From the NCBI RefSeq assembly GCF_018129385.1, contig NZ_JAFCLN010000008.1, forward strand, positions 186,001 to 250,000: 64,000 nucleotides of DNA, in the 5' to 3' direction. Below the pieces are notes generated by a model. The model did not search any database and had not been told where the DNA came from. It saw only the letters and a program-made list of their open reading frames with translations. Of this stretch, positions 33,708 through 44,111 are shown in pieces. Source of the stretch: Bradyrhizobium lablabi (GTDB lineage Bacteria; Pseudomonadota; Alphaproteobacteria; Rhizobiales; Xanthobacteraceae). The position numbers and the translations under genes were made by a program. How positions within the stretch are numbered: position 1 is the stretch's first letter; the number at the start of each line of letters is the position of its first letter.

Positions 33708-34862
33708 CTAGGCCGCCAGATCCGCCACGACGGCATCCAGCACGGGAAAACCGTCTTTCGTCACCCGCAGGCGGCCATCCGCATCGACGGTGATCGCGCC
33801 TTCCTCACGCAGCACGGCGATGCGGCCCGGATCGAGCGAGCGGCCCGACAGCGCCTGATAGCGCCGCGGGTCGATACCTTCGGCCAGCCGCAACCCCATC
33901 AGCAAATATTCGTCAGCGCGCTCTTCGCTGTTGAGGCGCTCGTCGGTGACGACGCCGTGGCCGTTGGCCTCGACGCGCATCAGCCAGGATTCGGGGCGCT
34001 TTTCGGTCGCGGTCGCGTGGCGGGCGCCTGATATGTCGAGACGGCCGTGGGCGCCGGGGCCGATGCCGGCGTACTCGTCGCCGCGCCAGTAGACGAGATT
34101 GTGCCGGCACTCGGCGCCTGCGCGGGCGTGGTTGGAAATCTCGTAGGCCGGCAGGCCGTGCCCGGCGCAGACCTCCTGCGTGACGTCATAGAGCGCGCGG
34201 GCGGTCGCCTCATCCGGCGTCTGCAATTTGCCCGCGGCGTGCAGGCCGAAGAACGGCGTGCCTTCCTCGATGGTGAGCTGATAGAGCGACAGGTGCTCGG
34301 CGGCTTCCGAGATCGCCAGCTTCAACTCATCGGCCCACATCGTAGGCGTCTGATTCGGCCGCGCGTAGATCAGGTCGAAGGAATAGCGGTCGAAGGCGGA
34401 GCGGGCGATCGCGACCGCGTCGAGCGCCTCGCGCGCACTGTGCAACCGGCCCAGTGACTTCAGCGAGAGATCGTCGAGCGCCTGCACGCCGAGCGACACC
34501 CGGTTGACGCCGGCGGCGCGATAGCCGCGGAACCGCGTTGCCTCGACGCTGGTCGGGTTGGCTTCCAGCGTGACCTCGACGTCGCCGGCCACGCGCCAGT
34601 GTTTGCCGATCGCATCCAGGATCGCGCCGACGGTCTGCGGCTGCATCAGCGATGGCGTACCGCCGCCGAGAAAGATCGAGCTGACTTCGCGCCCCGGTGC
34701 GCGGGACGCGGTGGTCGCGATCTCACGCGCGAAGGCGCGGACGAAGCGGTCCTCATCGACGGCAGCGTGGCGGACGTGGCTGTTGAAATCGCAATACGGA
34801 CATTTCGACAGGCAGAACGGCCAGTGCACATAGACGCCGAAGGCAGGCTTGTCAGCGGCCAT
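33708..34862 (-). CDS. hemW: Radical SAM haem chaperone HemW
   Basis: Formerly annotated as an oxygen-independent coproporphyrinogen III oxidase; HemW is now regarded as a haem-transfer protein. The 384-aa protein has the HemW-type cluster motif CLSKCPYCDF (CX3CX2C) near residue 17, the GGGTPSLM segment and the C-terminal HemW domain. It lacks the extra N-terminal part of HemN. The start overlaps the rdgB 3' end by 11 bp. Minus-strand run rph-rdgB-hemW, as in other rhizobia. Confidence 0.94.
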   Translation of the reverse strand: MAADKPAFGVYVHWPFCLSKCPYCDFNSHVRHAAVDEDRFVRAFAREIATTASRAPGREVSSIFLGGGTPSLMQPQTVGAILDAIGKHWRVAGDVEVTLEANPTSVEATRFRGYRAAGVNRVSLGVQALDDLSLKSLGRLHSAREALDAVAIARSAFDRYSFDLIYARPNQTPTMWADELKLAISEAAEHLSLYQLTIEEGTPFFGLHAAGKLQTPDEATARALYDVTQEVCAGHGLPAYEISNHARAGAECRHNLVYWRGDEYAGIGPGAHGRLDISGARHATATEKRPESWLMRVEANGHGVVTDERLNSEERADEYLLMGLRLAEGIDPRRYQALSGRSLDPGRIAVLREEGAITVDADGRLRVTKDGFPVLDAVVADLAA

Positions 34863-35487
34863 CGAGACAGATCTCCGCCAGCTTCACGAAAGCGCGGGCG
34901 CGGTGCGACAGGCCAAGGCCGAGCGGCGGCAGGCCGTGCTTTTCGAGGCTGGTCATCTCGCCGAAGGTACGCGTGTGCCCGTCCGGCAGGAAGGCCGGAT
35001 CGTAGCCGAAACCGGCGGTGCCGCGCGGCGGCCAGACCAGGGTTCCATCGGCGCGTGCCTCGACTTCCTCCAGGTGATCGTCGGGCCAGGCTACGCACAG
35101 CGCCGAGACGAAATGCGCCTTTCGTTTTTCAGGCGCGGTGGCGCCGCGCTCTTGCAACAGGCGCTCGATACGCGTCATCGCGGCCATAAAATCCTTGTTC
35201 GGGCCGGCCCAGCGCGCTGACAAGATGCCGGGCGCGCCGTCGAGCGCGTCGACCACGAGGCCGGAATCGTCGGCAAAGGCGGGAAGCTTCGCGGCCTTCG
35301 CCGCCGCGATCGCCTTGATCGCTGCATTGGCGCGAAAGGTTTTTCCGGTCTCTTCGGGCTCGCCAAGGCCGAGTTCGCCGGCCGAGATCGCCTCGACCCC
35401 GTGCGGTTCCAGAAGTTCGCGCATCTCGGCAAGCTTGCCGGGATTGTGGGTCGCGATCACGAGTTTTCCGGTGATTCGGCGGTGCAT
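34852..35487 (-). CDS. rdgB: dITP/XTP pyrophosphatase RdgB
   Basis: Removes deaminated purine nucleotides (dITP, XTP) from the pool. The 211-aa protein has the substrate-binding ATHNPGKLAEMRELL, the metal-binding FADDSGLVVDALDG, the GFGYDPAFLP loop and the C-terminal SHRARAF. It follows rph by about 12 bp and overlaps hemW; it is in a conserved stress/RNA-quality cluster. Confidence 0.96.
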   Translation of the reverse strand: MHRRITGKLVIATHNPGKLAEMRELLEPHGVEAISAGELGLGEPEETGKTFRANAAIKAIAAAKAAKLPAFADDSGLVVDALDGAPGILSARWAGPNKDFMAAMTRIERLLQERGATAPEKRKAHFVSALCVAWPDDHLEEVEARADGTLVWPPRGTAGFGYDPAFLPDGHTRTFGEMTSLEKHGLPPLGLGLSHRARAFVKLAEICLDGR

Positions 35488-35499
35488 GGCTGAAGCAGA

Positions 35500-36213
35500 C
35501 TACGCCACCGCCATCTTCTGCAAGTCGACCAGACGCGCGACACCTTTGCGCGCCAGCGCCATCAGCGCCAGAAACTCGTCCTGCGAGAACGGGGTTTTTT
35601 CGGCGGTGCCCTGCACCTCGATGATGCGGCCATCGCCGGTCATGACGAAATTGGCGTCGGTCTCGGCCTCGGAGTCTTCGGCATAGTCGAGATCAAGCAC
35701 CGGCGTGCCGTTATAGATGCCGCAGGAGACTGCGGCGACATTGTCGCGCAGCACGTTGGCCTTGATCATGTTGCGCGTCTTCATCCAGTTGATGCAGTCG
35801 GCGAGCGCGACCCAGGCGCCGGTGATGGACGCGGTGCGCGTGCCGCCATCGGCCTGGATCACGTCGCAATCGACCGTGATCTGGCGCTCGCCGAGCGCTT
35901 CCAGGTCGATCGTGGCGCGCAGCGAGCGGCCGATCAGGCGCTGGATTTCCACGGTACGGCCGCCCTGCTTGCCGGCGGAAGCCTCGCGGCGGGTGCGTTC
36001 CAGCGTGGCGCGCGGCAGCATGCCGTATTCGGCGGTGACCCAGCCGCGGCCCTGGCCCTTCAGCCAGGGCGGCAGGCGCTCCTCCAGCGTGGCGGTGACC
36101 AGCACATGGGTGTCGCCGAATTTCACCATGCAGGAACCCTCGGCATATTTGACCACGCCGCGTTCCAGCGAGACGGGGCGCAGTTCATCGGGTGCACGGC
36201 GGCTCGGCCGCAT
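35500..36213 (-). CDS. rph: Ribonuclease PH
   Basis: Phosphorolytic 3'-5' exonuclease that trims tRNA precursors. The 237-aa protein begins RPSRRAPDELRPVSLERGVVK and has the conserved GRGWVTAEYGMLPRATLER and IQRLIGRSLRA motifs. It also has DCDVIQADGGTRTASITGA and ends LVDLQKMAVA. The ATG at 36213 gives the normal N-terminus; the frame remains open upstream. Divergent from hrcA with a 143-bp spacer that holds a 14-bp palindrome. Confidence 0.96.
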   Translation of the reverse strand: MRPSRRAPDELRPVSLERGVVKYAEGSCMVKFGDTHVLVTATLEERLPPWLKGQGRGWVTAEYGMLPRATLERTRREASAGKQGGRTVEIQRLIGRSLRATIDLEALGERQITVDCDVIQADGGTRTASITGAWVALADCINWMKTRNMIKANVLRDNVAAVSCGIYNGTPVLDLDYAEDSEAETDANFVMTGDGRIIEVQGTAEKTPFSQDEFLALMALARKGVARLVDLQKMAVA

Positions 36214-36294
36214 GGGACTCTCCAAAATCGGGGTAAATCTGCGGCTGCTTGTAGGTGGGGGAGCGCAGCGCGGCAAGCCTGATTCCGGGTGCAA

Positions 36295-36308
36295 TGACAA
36301 GCTTGTCA
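36295..36308. promoter_or_regulatory. Perfect 14-bp palindrome between rph and hrcA
   Basis: TGACAAGCTTGTCA lies in the divergent rph-hrcA spacer, about 50 bp before the hrcA start. It is the only obvious dyad there, and no CIRCE element (TTAGCACTC-9-GAGTGCTAA) is present. It could be an operator; the factor is unknown. Confidence 0.4.
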
Positions 36309-36356
36309 GGCGCCCGCCGGACAGACAAATTAGGGGTATCAGGAGGAGTAAACCGG

Positions 36357-37445
36357 TTGGCCCACCACGATCCGATTGGCCTGATCACGCCGCATGCGGG
36401 GCTTGCCCAGCTCAACGAGCGCTCGCGCGATATTTTTCGTCAAATCGTCGAGAGCTACCTTGCGACCGGCGAGCCGGTCGGCTCGCGCAACATCTCGCGC
36501 TTGATCGCGGTACCGCTGTCGCCCGCCTCTGTCCGCAACGTGATGTCGGATCTGGAGCAGCTCGGCCTGATCTATGCCCCGCATACCTCGGCCGGCCGCC
36601 TGCCGACCGAACTGGGTCTGCGCTTTTTCGTCGACGCCCTGATGCAGCTCGGCGATTTGACAGAAGCGGAGCGGCAATCGATCCAGAGCCAGCTTGCCTC
36701 CGTCGGCCGCGCCCAGTCGGTCGAGGCCGCGCTCGGGGAAGCGCTGACGCGGCTGTCGGGCCTCACCCGTGCCGCCGCCGTGGTGCTGACCGCAAAATCC
36801 AATTCGCGGCTGAAACACATCGAATTCGTCCGCCTCGAGCCGGAACGCGCACTGGTGGTGCTGGTCGGCGAGGACGGCCAGGTCGAAAACCGCGTGCTGT
36901 CGCTGCCGCCGGGGGTTCCCTCGTCGGCGCTGACGGAAGCGAGCAATTTCCTCAACGCCCGCATCAGGGGTCGGACGCTGGCGGAAGCGCGGCTTGAGCT
37001 GGAAACCGCGCTGACCAAGGATCGGGCGGAACTCGATCAACTCACGCAAAAGGTGATCGCCGCAGGGATAGCGAGCTGGTCCGGCGGCGACAATGAAGAC
37101 CGTCAATTGATCGTGCGCGGCCACGCCAATCTGCTGGAAGATTTGCACGCGCTGGAAGACCTCGAGCGGGTCCGCACGCTGTTCGACGATCTCGAGACCA
37201 AGCGCGGCGTGATCGATCTGCTCGGCCGCGCCGAAACCGCCGAGGGCGTGCGGATCTTTATCGGATCGGAGAACAAGCTGTTCTCGCTCTCCGGCTCGTC
37301 CACCATCATCGCCCCTTATAGCGACGCCGCGGGCCGGATCGTCGGCGTCTTGGGGGTGATCGGCCCGACCCGGTTGAACTATGCCCGGGTGATCCCGACG
37401 GTCGACTACGCCGCGCGGATCGTCAGCAAGCTGCTGGGTGGCTAA
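36357..37445 (+). CDS. hrcA: Heat-inducible transcription repressor HrcA
   Basis: Represses chaperonin genes by binding CIRCE elements. The 362-aa protein has an N-terminal winged helix: LNERSRDIFRQIVESYLATGEPVGSRNISRL, then SVRNVMSDLEQLGLIYAPHTSAGRLPTE. The GAF-like middle and C-terminal IGPTRLNYARVIPTVDY are also present. The start is a TTG at 36357, chosen because AGGAGGAG lies 8 bp upstream and no ATG fits. It leads into grpE 110 bp downstream, as in most alphaproteobacteria. Confidence 0.95.
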   Translation: MAHHDPIGLITPHAGLAQLNERSRDIFRQIVESYLATGEPVGSRNISRLIAVPLSPASVRNVMSDLEQLGLIYAPHTSAGRLPTELGLRFFVDALMQLGDLTEAERQSIQSQLASVGRAQSVEAALGEALTRLSGLTRAAAVVLTAKSNSRLKHIEFVRLEPERALVVLVGEDGQVENRVLSLPPGVPSSALTEASNFLNARIRGRTLAEARLELETALTKDRAELDQLTQKVIAAGIASWSGGDNEDRQLIVRGHANLLEDLHALEDLERVRTLFDDLETKRGVIDLLGRAETAEGVRIFIGSENKLFSLSGSSTIIAPYSDAAGRIVGVLGVIGPTRLNYARVIPTVDYAARIVSKLLGG

Positions 37446-37555
37446 CTCCACCCGAAGCGGGCCGGTTGTGCTTGATTTTCGTCGCCCAAAGCACGATATC
37501 CCCGGCAGCAAATCCCGCAAATTTGACCAGACGCGATTTTCCGAGAAGGCAAGCC

Positions 37556-38161
37556 ATGACCGATCCGAACCGGACGAACGACAACGCCGAGAAACCGGCG
37601 GAAACCGGCGAGCCCGTGGTTTCGAAGCCCTACATCATGCCTGACGACCCCGAGGAGGGTTCGGTCGAGGCGCTCCAGAAGGAAGTCGCGGAGGTCCGCG
37701 ACAAGATGCTGCGCACGCTGGCGGAGATGGAAAATCTGCGCCGGCGCACCGCCAAGGAAGTGGCCGACGCGCGGGCCTACGGCATCACCGGCTTTGCGCG
37801 CGACATTCTCGATATCGCCGACAACCTGCAACGCGCGCTGGACGCTGTTCCGGCCGAAGCCAAGGCCAATGCCGATCCCGGCCTGAAGGCGCTGATCGAA
37901 GGCGTGGAACTGACCGAGCGCTCCATGCTCAACACGCTGGAGAAGAACGGCGTGAAGAAATTCGATCCGTCGGGCGAAAAGTTCGACCCGAATTTCCAGC
38001 AGGCGATGTACGAGGTTCCCGATCCGTCGGTGCCGGCGGGAACCGTGGTGCAGGTGGTGCAGGCCGGCTACATGATCGGCGAGCGCGTGCTGCGTCCGGC
38101 GCTGGTCGGCGTTTCCAAGGGCGGCGCCAAGGCTGCGCCGACTACCGAGACTGCGAACTGA
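37556..38161 (+). CDS. grpE: Nucleotide exchange factor GrpE
   Basis: Nucleotide exchange factor for DnaK. The 201-aa protein has an acidic/polar N-terminus, a long helix (EALQKEVAEVRDKMLRTLAEMENLRRRT) and the C-terminal beta domain with the family motif VPAGTVVQVVQAGYMIGERVLRPALVGVSKG. The ATG at 37556 starts MTDPNRTNDNAEK; the frame is open upstream but does not resemble GrpE. dnaK lies 2.7 kb downstream, separated by three minus-strand genes. Confidence 0.96.
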   Translation: MTDPNRTNDNAEKPAETGEPVVSKPYIMPDDPEEGSVEALQKEVAEVRDKMLRTLAEMENLRRRTAKEVADARAYGITGFARDILDIADNLQRALDAVPAEAKANADPGLKALIEGVELTERSMLNTLEKNGVKKFDPSGEKFDPNFQQAMYEVPDPSVPAGTVVQVVQAGYMIGERVLRPALVGVSKGGAKAAPTTETAN

Positions 38162-38186
38162 AACCCAAGTCCGAAGCGGCGGCCGA

Positions 38187-38618
38187 TTATTCGGCCGCCA
38201 TCGGCTTCTCGTGCGCCTTGGGCCAGTACGTCCCAAAACTCCAGAGATTGCCTTCGGGGTCGCGGCAGGCGAAATCGCGGCTGCCGTAAGGCGTGTCGTG
38301 CAGCTCCATTTCGATCTTCGCGCCAGAAGCCTTCACCCTGGCGTGGAGCGCGTCGGGGTCATTGACCGCGACATAGATCGCATCGGTGCGGCGTCCGCCG
38401 AGATCGCCGACCATTTTGCCGTATTCATCGTCACGGGCCTGGCCCAGCATCACGAGCGAGGAACCGTAGGCGAGCTCGGCGTGCTGGATCACGCCGGCAT
38501 CGCGGTAGACGACATATTCGGTGAAGCCGAGCACATCCTTGAGCCAGCGGATCATGGCCTCAGTGTCCCGGCACCGCATGGTCGGGTAGATGCGCGGGGC
38601 TTCGATGGCGCCAGTCAT
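38187..38618 (-). CDS. VOC-family (glyoxalase/bleomycin-resistance fold) protein
   Basis: The 143-aa protein contains the paired beta-alpha-beta VOC repeats (IYPTMRCRDTEAMIRWLKDVLGF; TDAIYVAVNDPDALHARVKA). The final motif YGSRDFACRDPEGNLWSFGTY has the usual metal-coordinating Glu. The substrate is unknown; it is closest to PhnB/YdcJ-like single-domain proteins. The ATG at 38618 fits a GAGGAATCCCC leader. It lies in the three-gene minus-strand block between grpE and dnaK, 25 bp from grpE convergently. Confidence 0.85.
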   Translation of the reverse strand: MTGAIEAPRIYPTMRCRDTEAMIRWLKDVLGFTEYVVYRDAGVIQHAELAYGSSLVMLGQARDDEYGKMVGDLGGRRTDAIYVAVNDPDALHARVKASGAKIEMELHDTPYGSRDFACRDPEGNLWSFGTYWPKAHEKPMAAE

Positions 38619-38650
38619 TGGGGATTCCTCCTCGGATGACGTCTCAACAA

Positions 38651-39364
38651 CTAGGCCGAAATCTCGTTCGACTGGATGCGCTTGACGCCGGCCGCGGTCA
38701 TATCGGCCCAGGCTTTTGCCAGCGATCCCTGTGCGTCGATGCCGCGGCAGGCGTCCTCGATCACATAGGTTTCGAAACCGGCCTTGCGTGCATCGATCGC
38801 GCTCCAGGCGACGCAAAAGTCCGTCGCCAACCCCGCGAGGAACACGTTCCTGATATCGCGCGCCTTCAGATAAGCGGCGAGCCCGGTGGTGGTCTTGCCG
38901 TCGGCTTCGGTGAAGGCCGAATAGCTGTCGACGTCTTTTCGAAAACCTTTTCGGATCACCAGGCCCGCATGCGGGATCGAAAGATCTTTCGACAGCGCCG
39001 CACCGTCGGTGCCCTGCACGCAGTGGTCGGGCCACAGCACCTGCTTGCCGTAAGCGAGTTCGATGGTCTCGAACGGCTTCTTGCCGGAATGCGTGGAGGC
39101 GAATGAGATGTGGCCACCGGTGTGCCAGTCCTGCGTCAGCACCACATTGGAAAACACCTGCGCAAGGCGGTTGATGACCGGCACCACCTGCTCGCCGTCC
39201 TTTACGGCGAGGCTGCCGCCGGGCAGGAAACAGTTTTGCACGTCGATCACCAGCAGCGCGGACGCTTCGTCAGGTTTGATCGAAGCCGCCCACAGCGCGC
39301 GGGGCATCATTGCCGCGAGCGCCATCGTTCCCAAACCAGATAGAATCTGCCTTCGGCCCAGCAT
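38651..39364 (-). CDS. pncA: Nicotinamidase with an export signal
   Basis: The isochorismatase-fold protein of 237 aa hydrolyses nicotinamide to nicotinate. Asp nucleophile-partner in LLVIDVQNCFLPGGSLAV, metal-binding DWHTGGHISFASTH (D-x-H...H), Lys in RKGFRKDVDSYSAF and catalytic Cys in LAGLATDFCVAWSA. Unusually it starts with a twin-arginine-like signal, GRRQILSGLGTMALAAMM, with a cleavage site near LWAAS. Cytoplasmic PncA normally has no such leader, so this copy is probably periplasmic. It lies between a VOC protein and an exported hypothetical. Confidence 0.88.
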   Translation of the reverse strand: MLGRRQILSGLGTMALAAMMPRALWAASIKPDEASALLVIDVQNCFLPGGSLAVKDGEQVVPVINRLAQVFSNVVLTQDWHTGGHISFASTHSGKKPFETIELAYGKQVLWPDHCVQGTDGAALSKDLSIPHAGLVIRKGFRKDVDSYSAFTEADGKTTTGLAAYLKARDIRNVFLAGLATDFCVAWSAIDARKAGFETYVIEDACRGIDAQGSLAKAWADMTAAGVKRIQSNEISA

Positions 39365-39461
39365 GGTGCACCTCCCAGCTTTTCAGAGGAATGCATCAGC
39401 AAATCAGGTCGCGGTGAAGGCGTAAAGCCGCTTTTGGATGCGGCCGACGCCTGAATAAAAA

Positions 39462-40403
39462 TCAGGTCCGCGGCTGGATTCCGTCCCGCACGGCGCGGAA
39501 GCGCGGAAACGCCTTCGCCCATTGGTCGCGCGGGGAACTGCCGATGATGCGCAGCGAGGTCGCACCGCCGAAGCGCAGCCACTGCACGATCGTGACAGGC
39601 GTGTTGTCCTTGCCGCTGACCGCATCGATCCGCGTTTCGTAGCCGGGCTGGCCGTCGATGCGGACCGGTTCGGACATCGTGATCCGGCCTTCGCGCACGC
39701 CCGGAATGGTCCCCGCGATCTGCTGGGCAAAGCGGCCGCGATCCTCCGGCGAAGCCGCGGTCTGGCCGATCAGTCCGATGATCATGAAGGGCGCGGCCTC
39801 GAATCCGGTCGTCTCGTCGCCGTCGGCGACAATGACGGCCGCGCCCGGCGCCAGCGTACGCACATTCTTGAACTCGCTGAGTTCTTTCATCCTGAACGGC
39901 AGCAGGCTGAGCTGTTCGTCGACCGGCACTTCCTTGCGCACGACGGTGGACGCAAACATCTGCCGCACGGCGTCGTCGGTATAAATCTTCGAGGCGTTTT
40001 CCGGCACCTGGACCGCGACATAGCCGGAGAAAGCGATGCCGGGCACGATCATCGAATAGCGGCGCACATTGCCGCTGGTCGGGTCCTTGGCGTCCTCGAC
40101 GGTGTAATAGCCGAGGCCGGCCGCGGTCTCGATGCTCTGGGGCTTGATGCCGCCGGTGCCGCCCGGGTTGGCCTTGAACGCGTTGGCCACCTCGCTATAG
40201 GCGTCGGCCGGCAGGTCGGCCACCACGACCTTGACCCCCTTGTCCTCGGTCTCGAATCCGATGAAGCCCCTGGCCGTATTGAGCCCGACCAGCGGGACCA
40301 TGCCGACCCTGGCGCCGGTTGGGAAAACCGGGTCCGCCGCGAACACGGGGCTTGCGGCAATAACGAGCAGGGCGGCCGCGAACAATCGTCGGAGAGAGCT
40401 CAT
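39462..40403 (-). CDS. Exported conserved hypothetical protein
   Basis: The 313-aa protein has a clear Sec signal peptide (RRLFAAALLVIAASPVFA) and a mature beta-rich domain with repeated polar segments and no Cys. Notable stretches are VPLVGLNTARGFIGFE and QPGYETRIDAVSG. I recognise no named family. It is encoded on the minus strand opposite the dnaK promoter region and ends in RDGIQPRT. Periplasmic location is inferred from the signal. Confidence 0.75.
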   Translation of the reverse strand: MSSLRRLFAAALLVIAASPVFAADPVFPTGARVGMVPLVGLNTARGFIGFETEDKGVKVVVADLPADAYSEVANAFKANPGGTGGIKPQSIETAAGLGYYTVEDAKDPTSGNVRRYSMIVPGIAFSGYVAVQVPENASKIYTDDAVRQMFASTVVRKEVPVDEQLSLLPFRMKELSEFKNVRTLAPGAAVIVADGDETTGFEAAPFMIIGLIGQTAASPEDRGRFAQQIAGTIPGVREGRITMSEPVRIDGQPGYETRIDAVSGKDNTPVTIVQWLRFGGATSLRIIGSSPRDQWAKAFPRFRAVRDGIQPRT

Positions 40404-40848
40404 GAGGGAATCTACTGGGTTTGCATGGAGGCCGTTCAGTGTCGGCCGGTGCGGCCCGAGGGCCTGGTCAAGGTTGGGCCGCTTTTAGCCTTTTTGTTGT
40501 GCAGGCAACAGTGCGGAGCGTGCTTTCGTTCCTGAGGGGCTGCGCCCAATCGGCGCGGTCTCGCATGTGGTCTGGTTCAGGCAATGTTCTCCGCCCGAAC
40601 GGGAGAATCGTAGCCGCTTCGTTAACGCGAGCACGGGGCCTGAACCGAAGGCTTTCGTTGCCTGACACAATCTTTCAAACGTCAGGTTTTTCATGGGCTA
40701 AGGTTGCGCTCTCTCCTTGCACGCCTTACCCCCCCTCCTATATGAGGCTCACCGTCGCAATATCGCGAGTATTTGAACGCTTGGGGGTTCGGTCCGGAGC
40801 GCCGTCAGGGCCCGACCAGCCTGCCGCAGAAAGAAGGGTATGAACACC
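40404..40848. other. Divergent intergenic region upstream of dnaK
   Basis: No gene is supported in these 445 bp. The right third holds an RpoH-like promoter and the dnaK leader. The arms TCAGGCAA (about 40578) and TTGCCTGA (about 40659) form a wide inverted repeat about 75 bp apart, of unknown meaning. A CIRCE element is not present. Confidence 0.5.
40716..40743 (+). promoter_or_regulatory. RpoH (sigma-32)-type promoter of dnaK
   Basis: CTTGCA (40716-40721), a 16-bp spacer rich in C and CTATAT (40738-40743, within CCTCCTATAT) match the alphaproteobacterial heat-shock pattern CTTG-n-CYTATnT. The start site would be near 40750, about 100 bp before the dnaK ATG. It fits the gene's function. Confidence 0.65.
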
Positions 40849-42750
<1,902 letters not shown>

Positions 42751-42764
42751 GGCGGGCTTGCATC

Positions 42765-42819
42765 ATGGCCCCCATTCCCGAGAACACATCTTGTTTCTCG
42801 ATGGATGGGGGTCATTTTT
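42765..42819 (+). terminator. Hairpin with T-run between dnaK and dnaJ
   Basis: ATGGCCCCCAT (42765-42775) pairs with ATGGGGGTCAT (42805-42815), with one G-U wobble. Inner arms CGAGAA (about 42779) and TTCTCG (about 42795) pair too. TTTTTCTTT follows. It looks like a terminator or attenuator and could set dnaK above dnaJ. Confidence 0.65.
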
Positions 42820-42883
42820 CTTTAAGCCGATGGCTGCATCTTTTGAAACGCACCTCGGAATGAAATTCGGGCGGGTTTGACGG

Positions 42884-44011
42884 ATGTCTACCAAGCGCTG
42901 CTACTACGAAACCCTCGAAGTCGAACGCACCGCCGACGAGTCGAAGCTGAAGTCGGCCTTCCGCAAGCTCGCGATGAAATGGCATCCGGACCGCAATCCC
43001 GGCGATGCCGAGAGCGAAATCCGTTTCAAGGAAATCAACGAAGCCTACGAGATTCTGAAGGACGGGCAGAAGCGCGCCGCCTATGACCGATTCGGTCATG
43101 CCGCGTTCGAGCAGGGCGCGGGCGGCGCAGGTCCCGGTTTCGGCGCCGGCTTTGCCTCCTCCTTCTCCGACATCTTCGAAGACCTGTTCGGCATGGCGAG
43201 CCAGCGCGGCCGCGGCGGCCGCGAGCGTGGCGCCGATCTGCGCTACAACATGGAGATCACCCTCGAGGAGGCGTATCTCGGCAAGACCGCGCAGATCGAG
43301 ATCCCGGTCTCCGTCACCTGCGAATCCTGCTCCGGCACCGGCGCCAAGGCCGGCACCAAGCCGAAGACCTGCGCGCATTGCGGCGGCGCCGGGCGCATCC
43401 GCCAGGCGCAGGGCTTCTTCACCCTGGAGCGGACCTGCCCAGGCTGTCAGGGCCGTGGCCAGATGATCGAGGATGCCTGTCCGTCCTGCTCCGGCTCCGG
43501 CCGTGTCACGCGGGAACGGACGCTGTCGGTCAACATCCCCCAGGGCGTCGAGGACGGCACCCGCATTCGCCTTGCCGGCGAGGGCGAGGCCGGCATCCGC
43601 GGCGGCCCGTCGGGCGATCTCTACATCTTCCTGTCGATGACCCAGCATCAGTTCTTCCAGCGCGACGGCGCCGATCTGCATTGCCGGGTCCCGATCTCGA
43701 TGGTAGCCGCAGCGCTTGGCGGCGAATTCGAGGTGCCAACCATCGACAAGGGCAAGACCAAGGTGAAAATCCCGGCCGGCACCCAGTCGGGCAAGCGTTT
43801 TCGCATTGCATCAAAGGGCATGCCGATCCTGCGTTCGCGCCAGACCGGCGACATGTATGTCCAGGTCTCGGTCGAAACGCCGCAGAATCTCACCAAGAAA
43901 CAGCAGGAATTGCTGGCTGAATTCGAAAAGCTGTCATCGGGCGCAACCCAGCCGGAGGCTGTGGGCTTCTTCTCCAAGGTCAAGGATTTTTTCGGCAACC
44001 GCGCCAACTGA
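42884..44011 (+). CDS. dnaJ: Chaperone protein DnaJ (Hsp40)
   Basis: Co-chaperone of 375 aa. The J domain has the HPD motif in AMKWHPDRNPGDAE, a Gly/Phe-rich linker and four zinc-finger repeats of the CxxCxGxG type (CESCSGTGAK, CAHCGGAGRI, CPGCQGRGQM, CPSCSGSGRV). The C-terminal substrate domain with VNIPQGVEDGTRIRLAGEGE follows. Located 130 bp downstream of dnaK behind a hairpin. pmtA follows. Confidence 0.98.
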   Translation: MSTKRCYYETLEVERTADESKLKSAFRKLAMKWHPDRNPGDAESEIRFKEINEAYEILKDGQKRAAYDRFGHAAFEQGAGGAGPGFGAGFASSFSDIFEDLFGMASQRGRGGRERGADLRYNMEITLEEAYLGKTAQIEIPVSVTCESCSGTGAKAGTKPKTCAHCGGAGRIRQAQGFFTLERTCPGCQGRGQMIEDACPSCSGSGRVTRERTLSVNIPQGVEDGTRIRLAGEGEAGIRGGPSGDLYIFLSMTQHQFFQRDGADLHCRVPISMVAAALGGEFEVPTIDKGKTKVKIPAGTQSGKRFRIASKGMPILRSRQTGDMYVQVSVETPQNLTKKQQELLAEFEKLSSGATQPEAVGFFSKVKDFFGNRAN

Positions 44012-44111
44012 GCGCGCTCCCGGCCGCTTGACCACCGGGGCTGTGAGCTATACGTCTTTATGACCGTTTTCTGACATTCACCGCTTTATTGCGGTCCCGC
44101 CTGGTAGCGAA

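Noticed and set aside
36241..36356. Search for a CIRCE element upstream of hrcA, and likewise upstream of dnaK (40404-40848)
   Set aside because: No TTAGCACTC-N9-GAGTGCTAA or close variant was found in either region.
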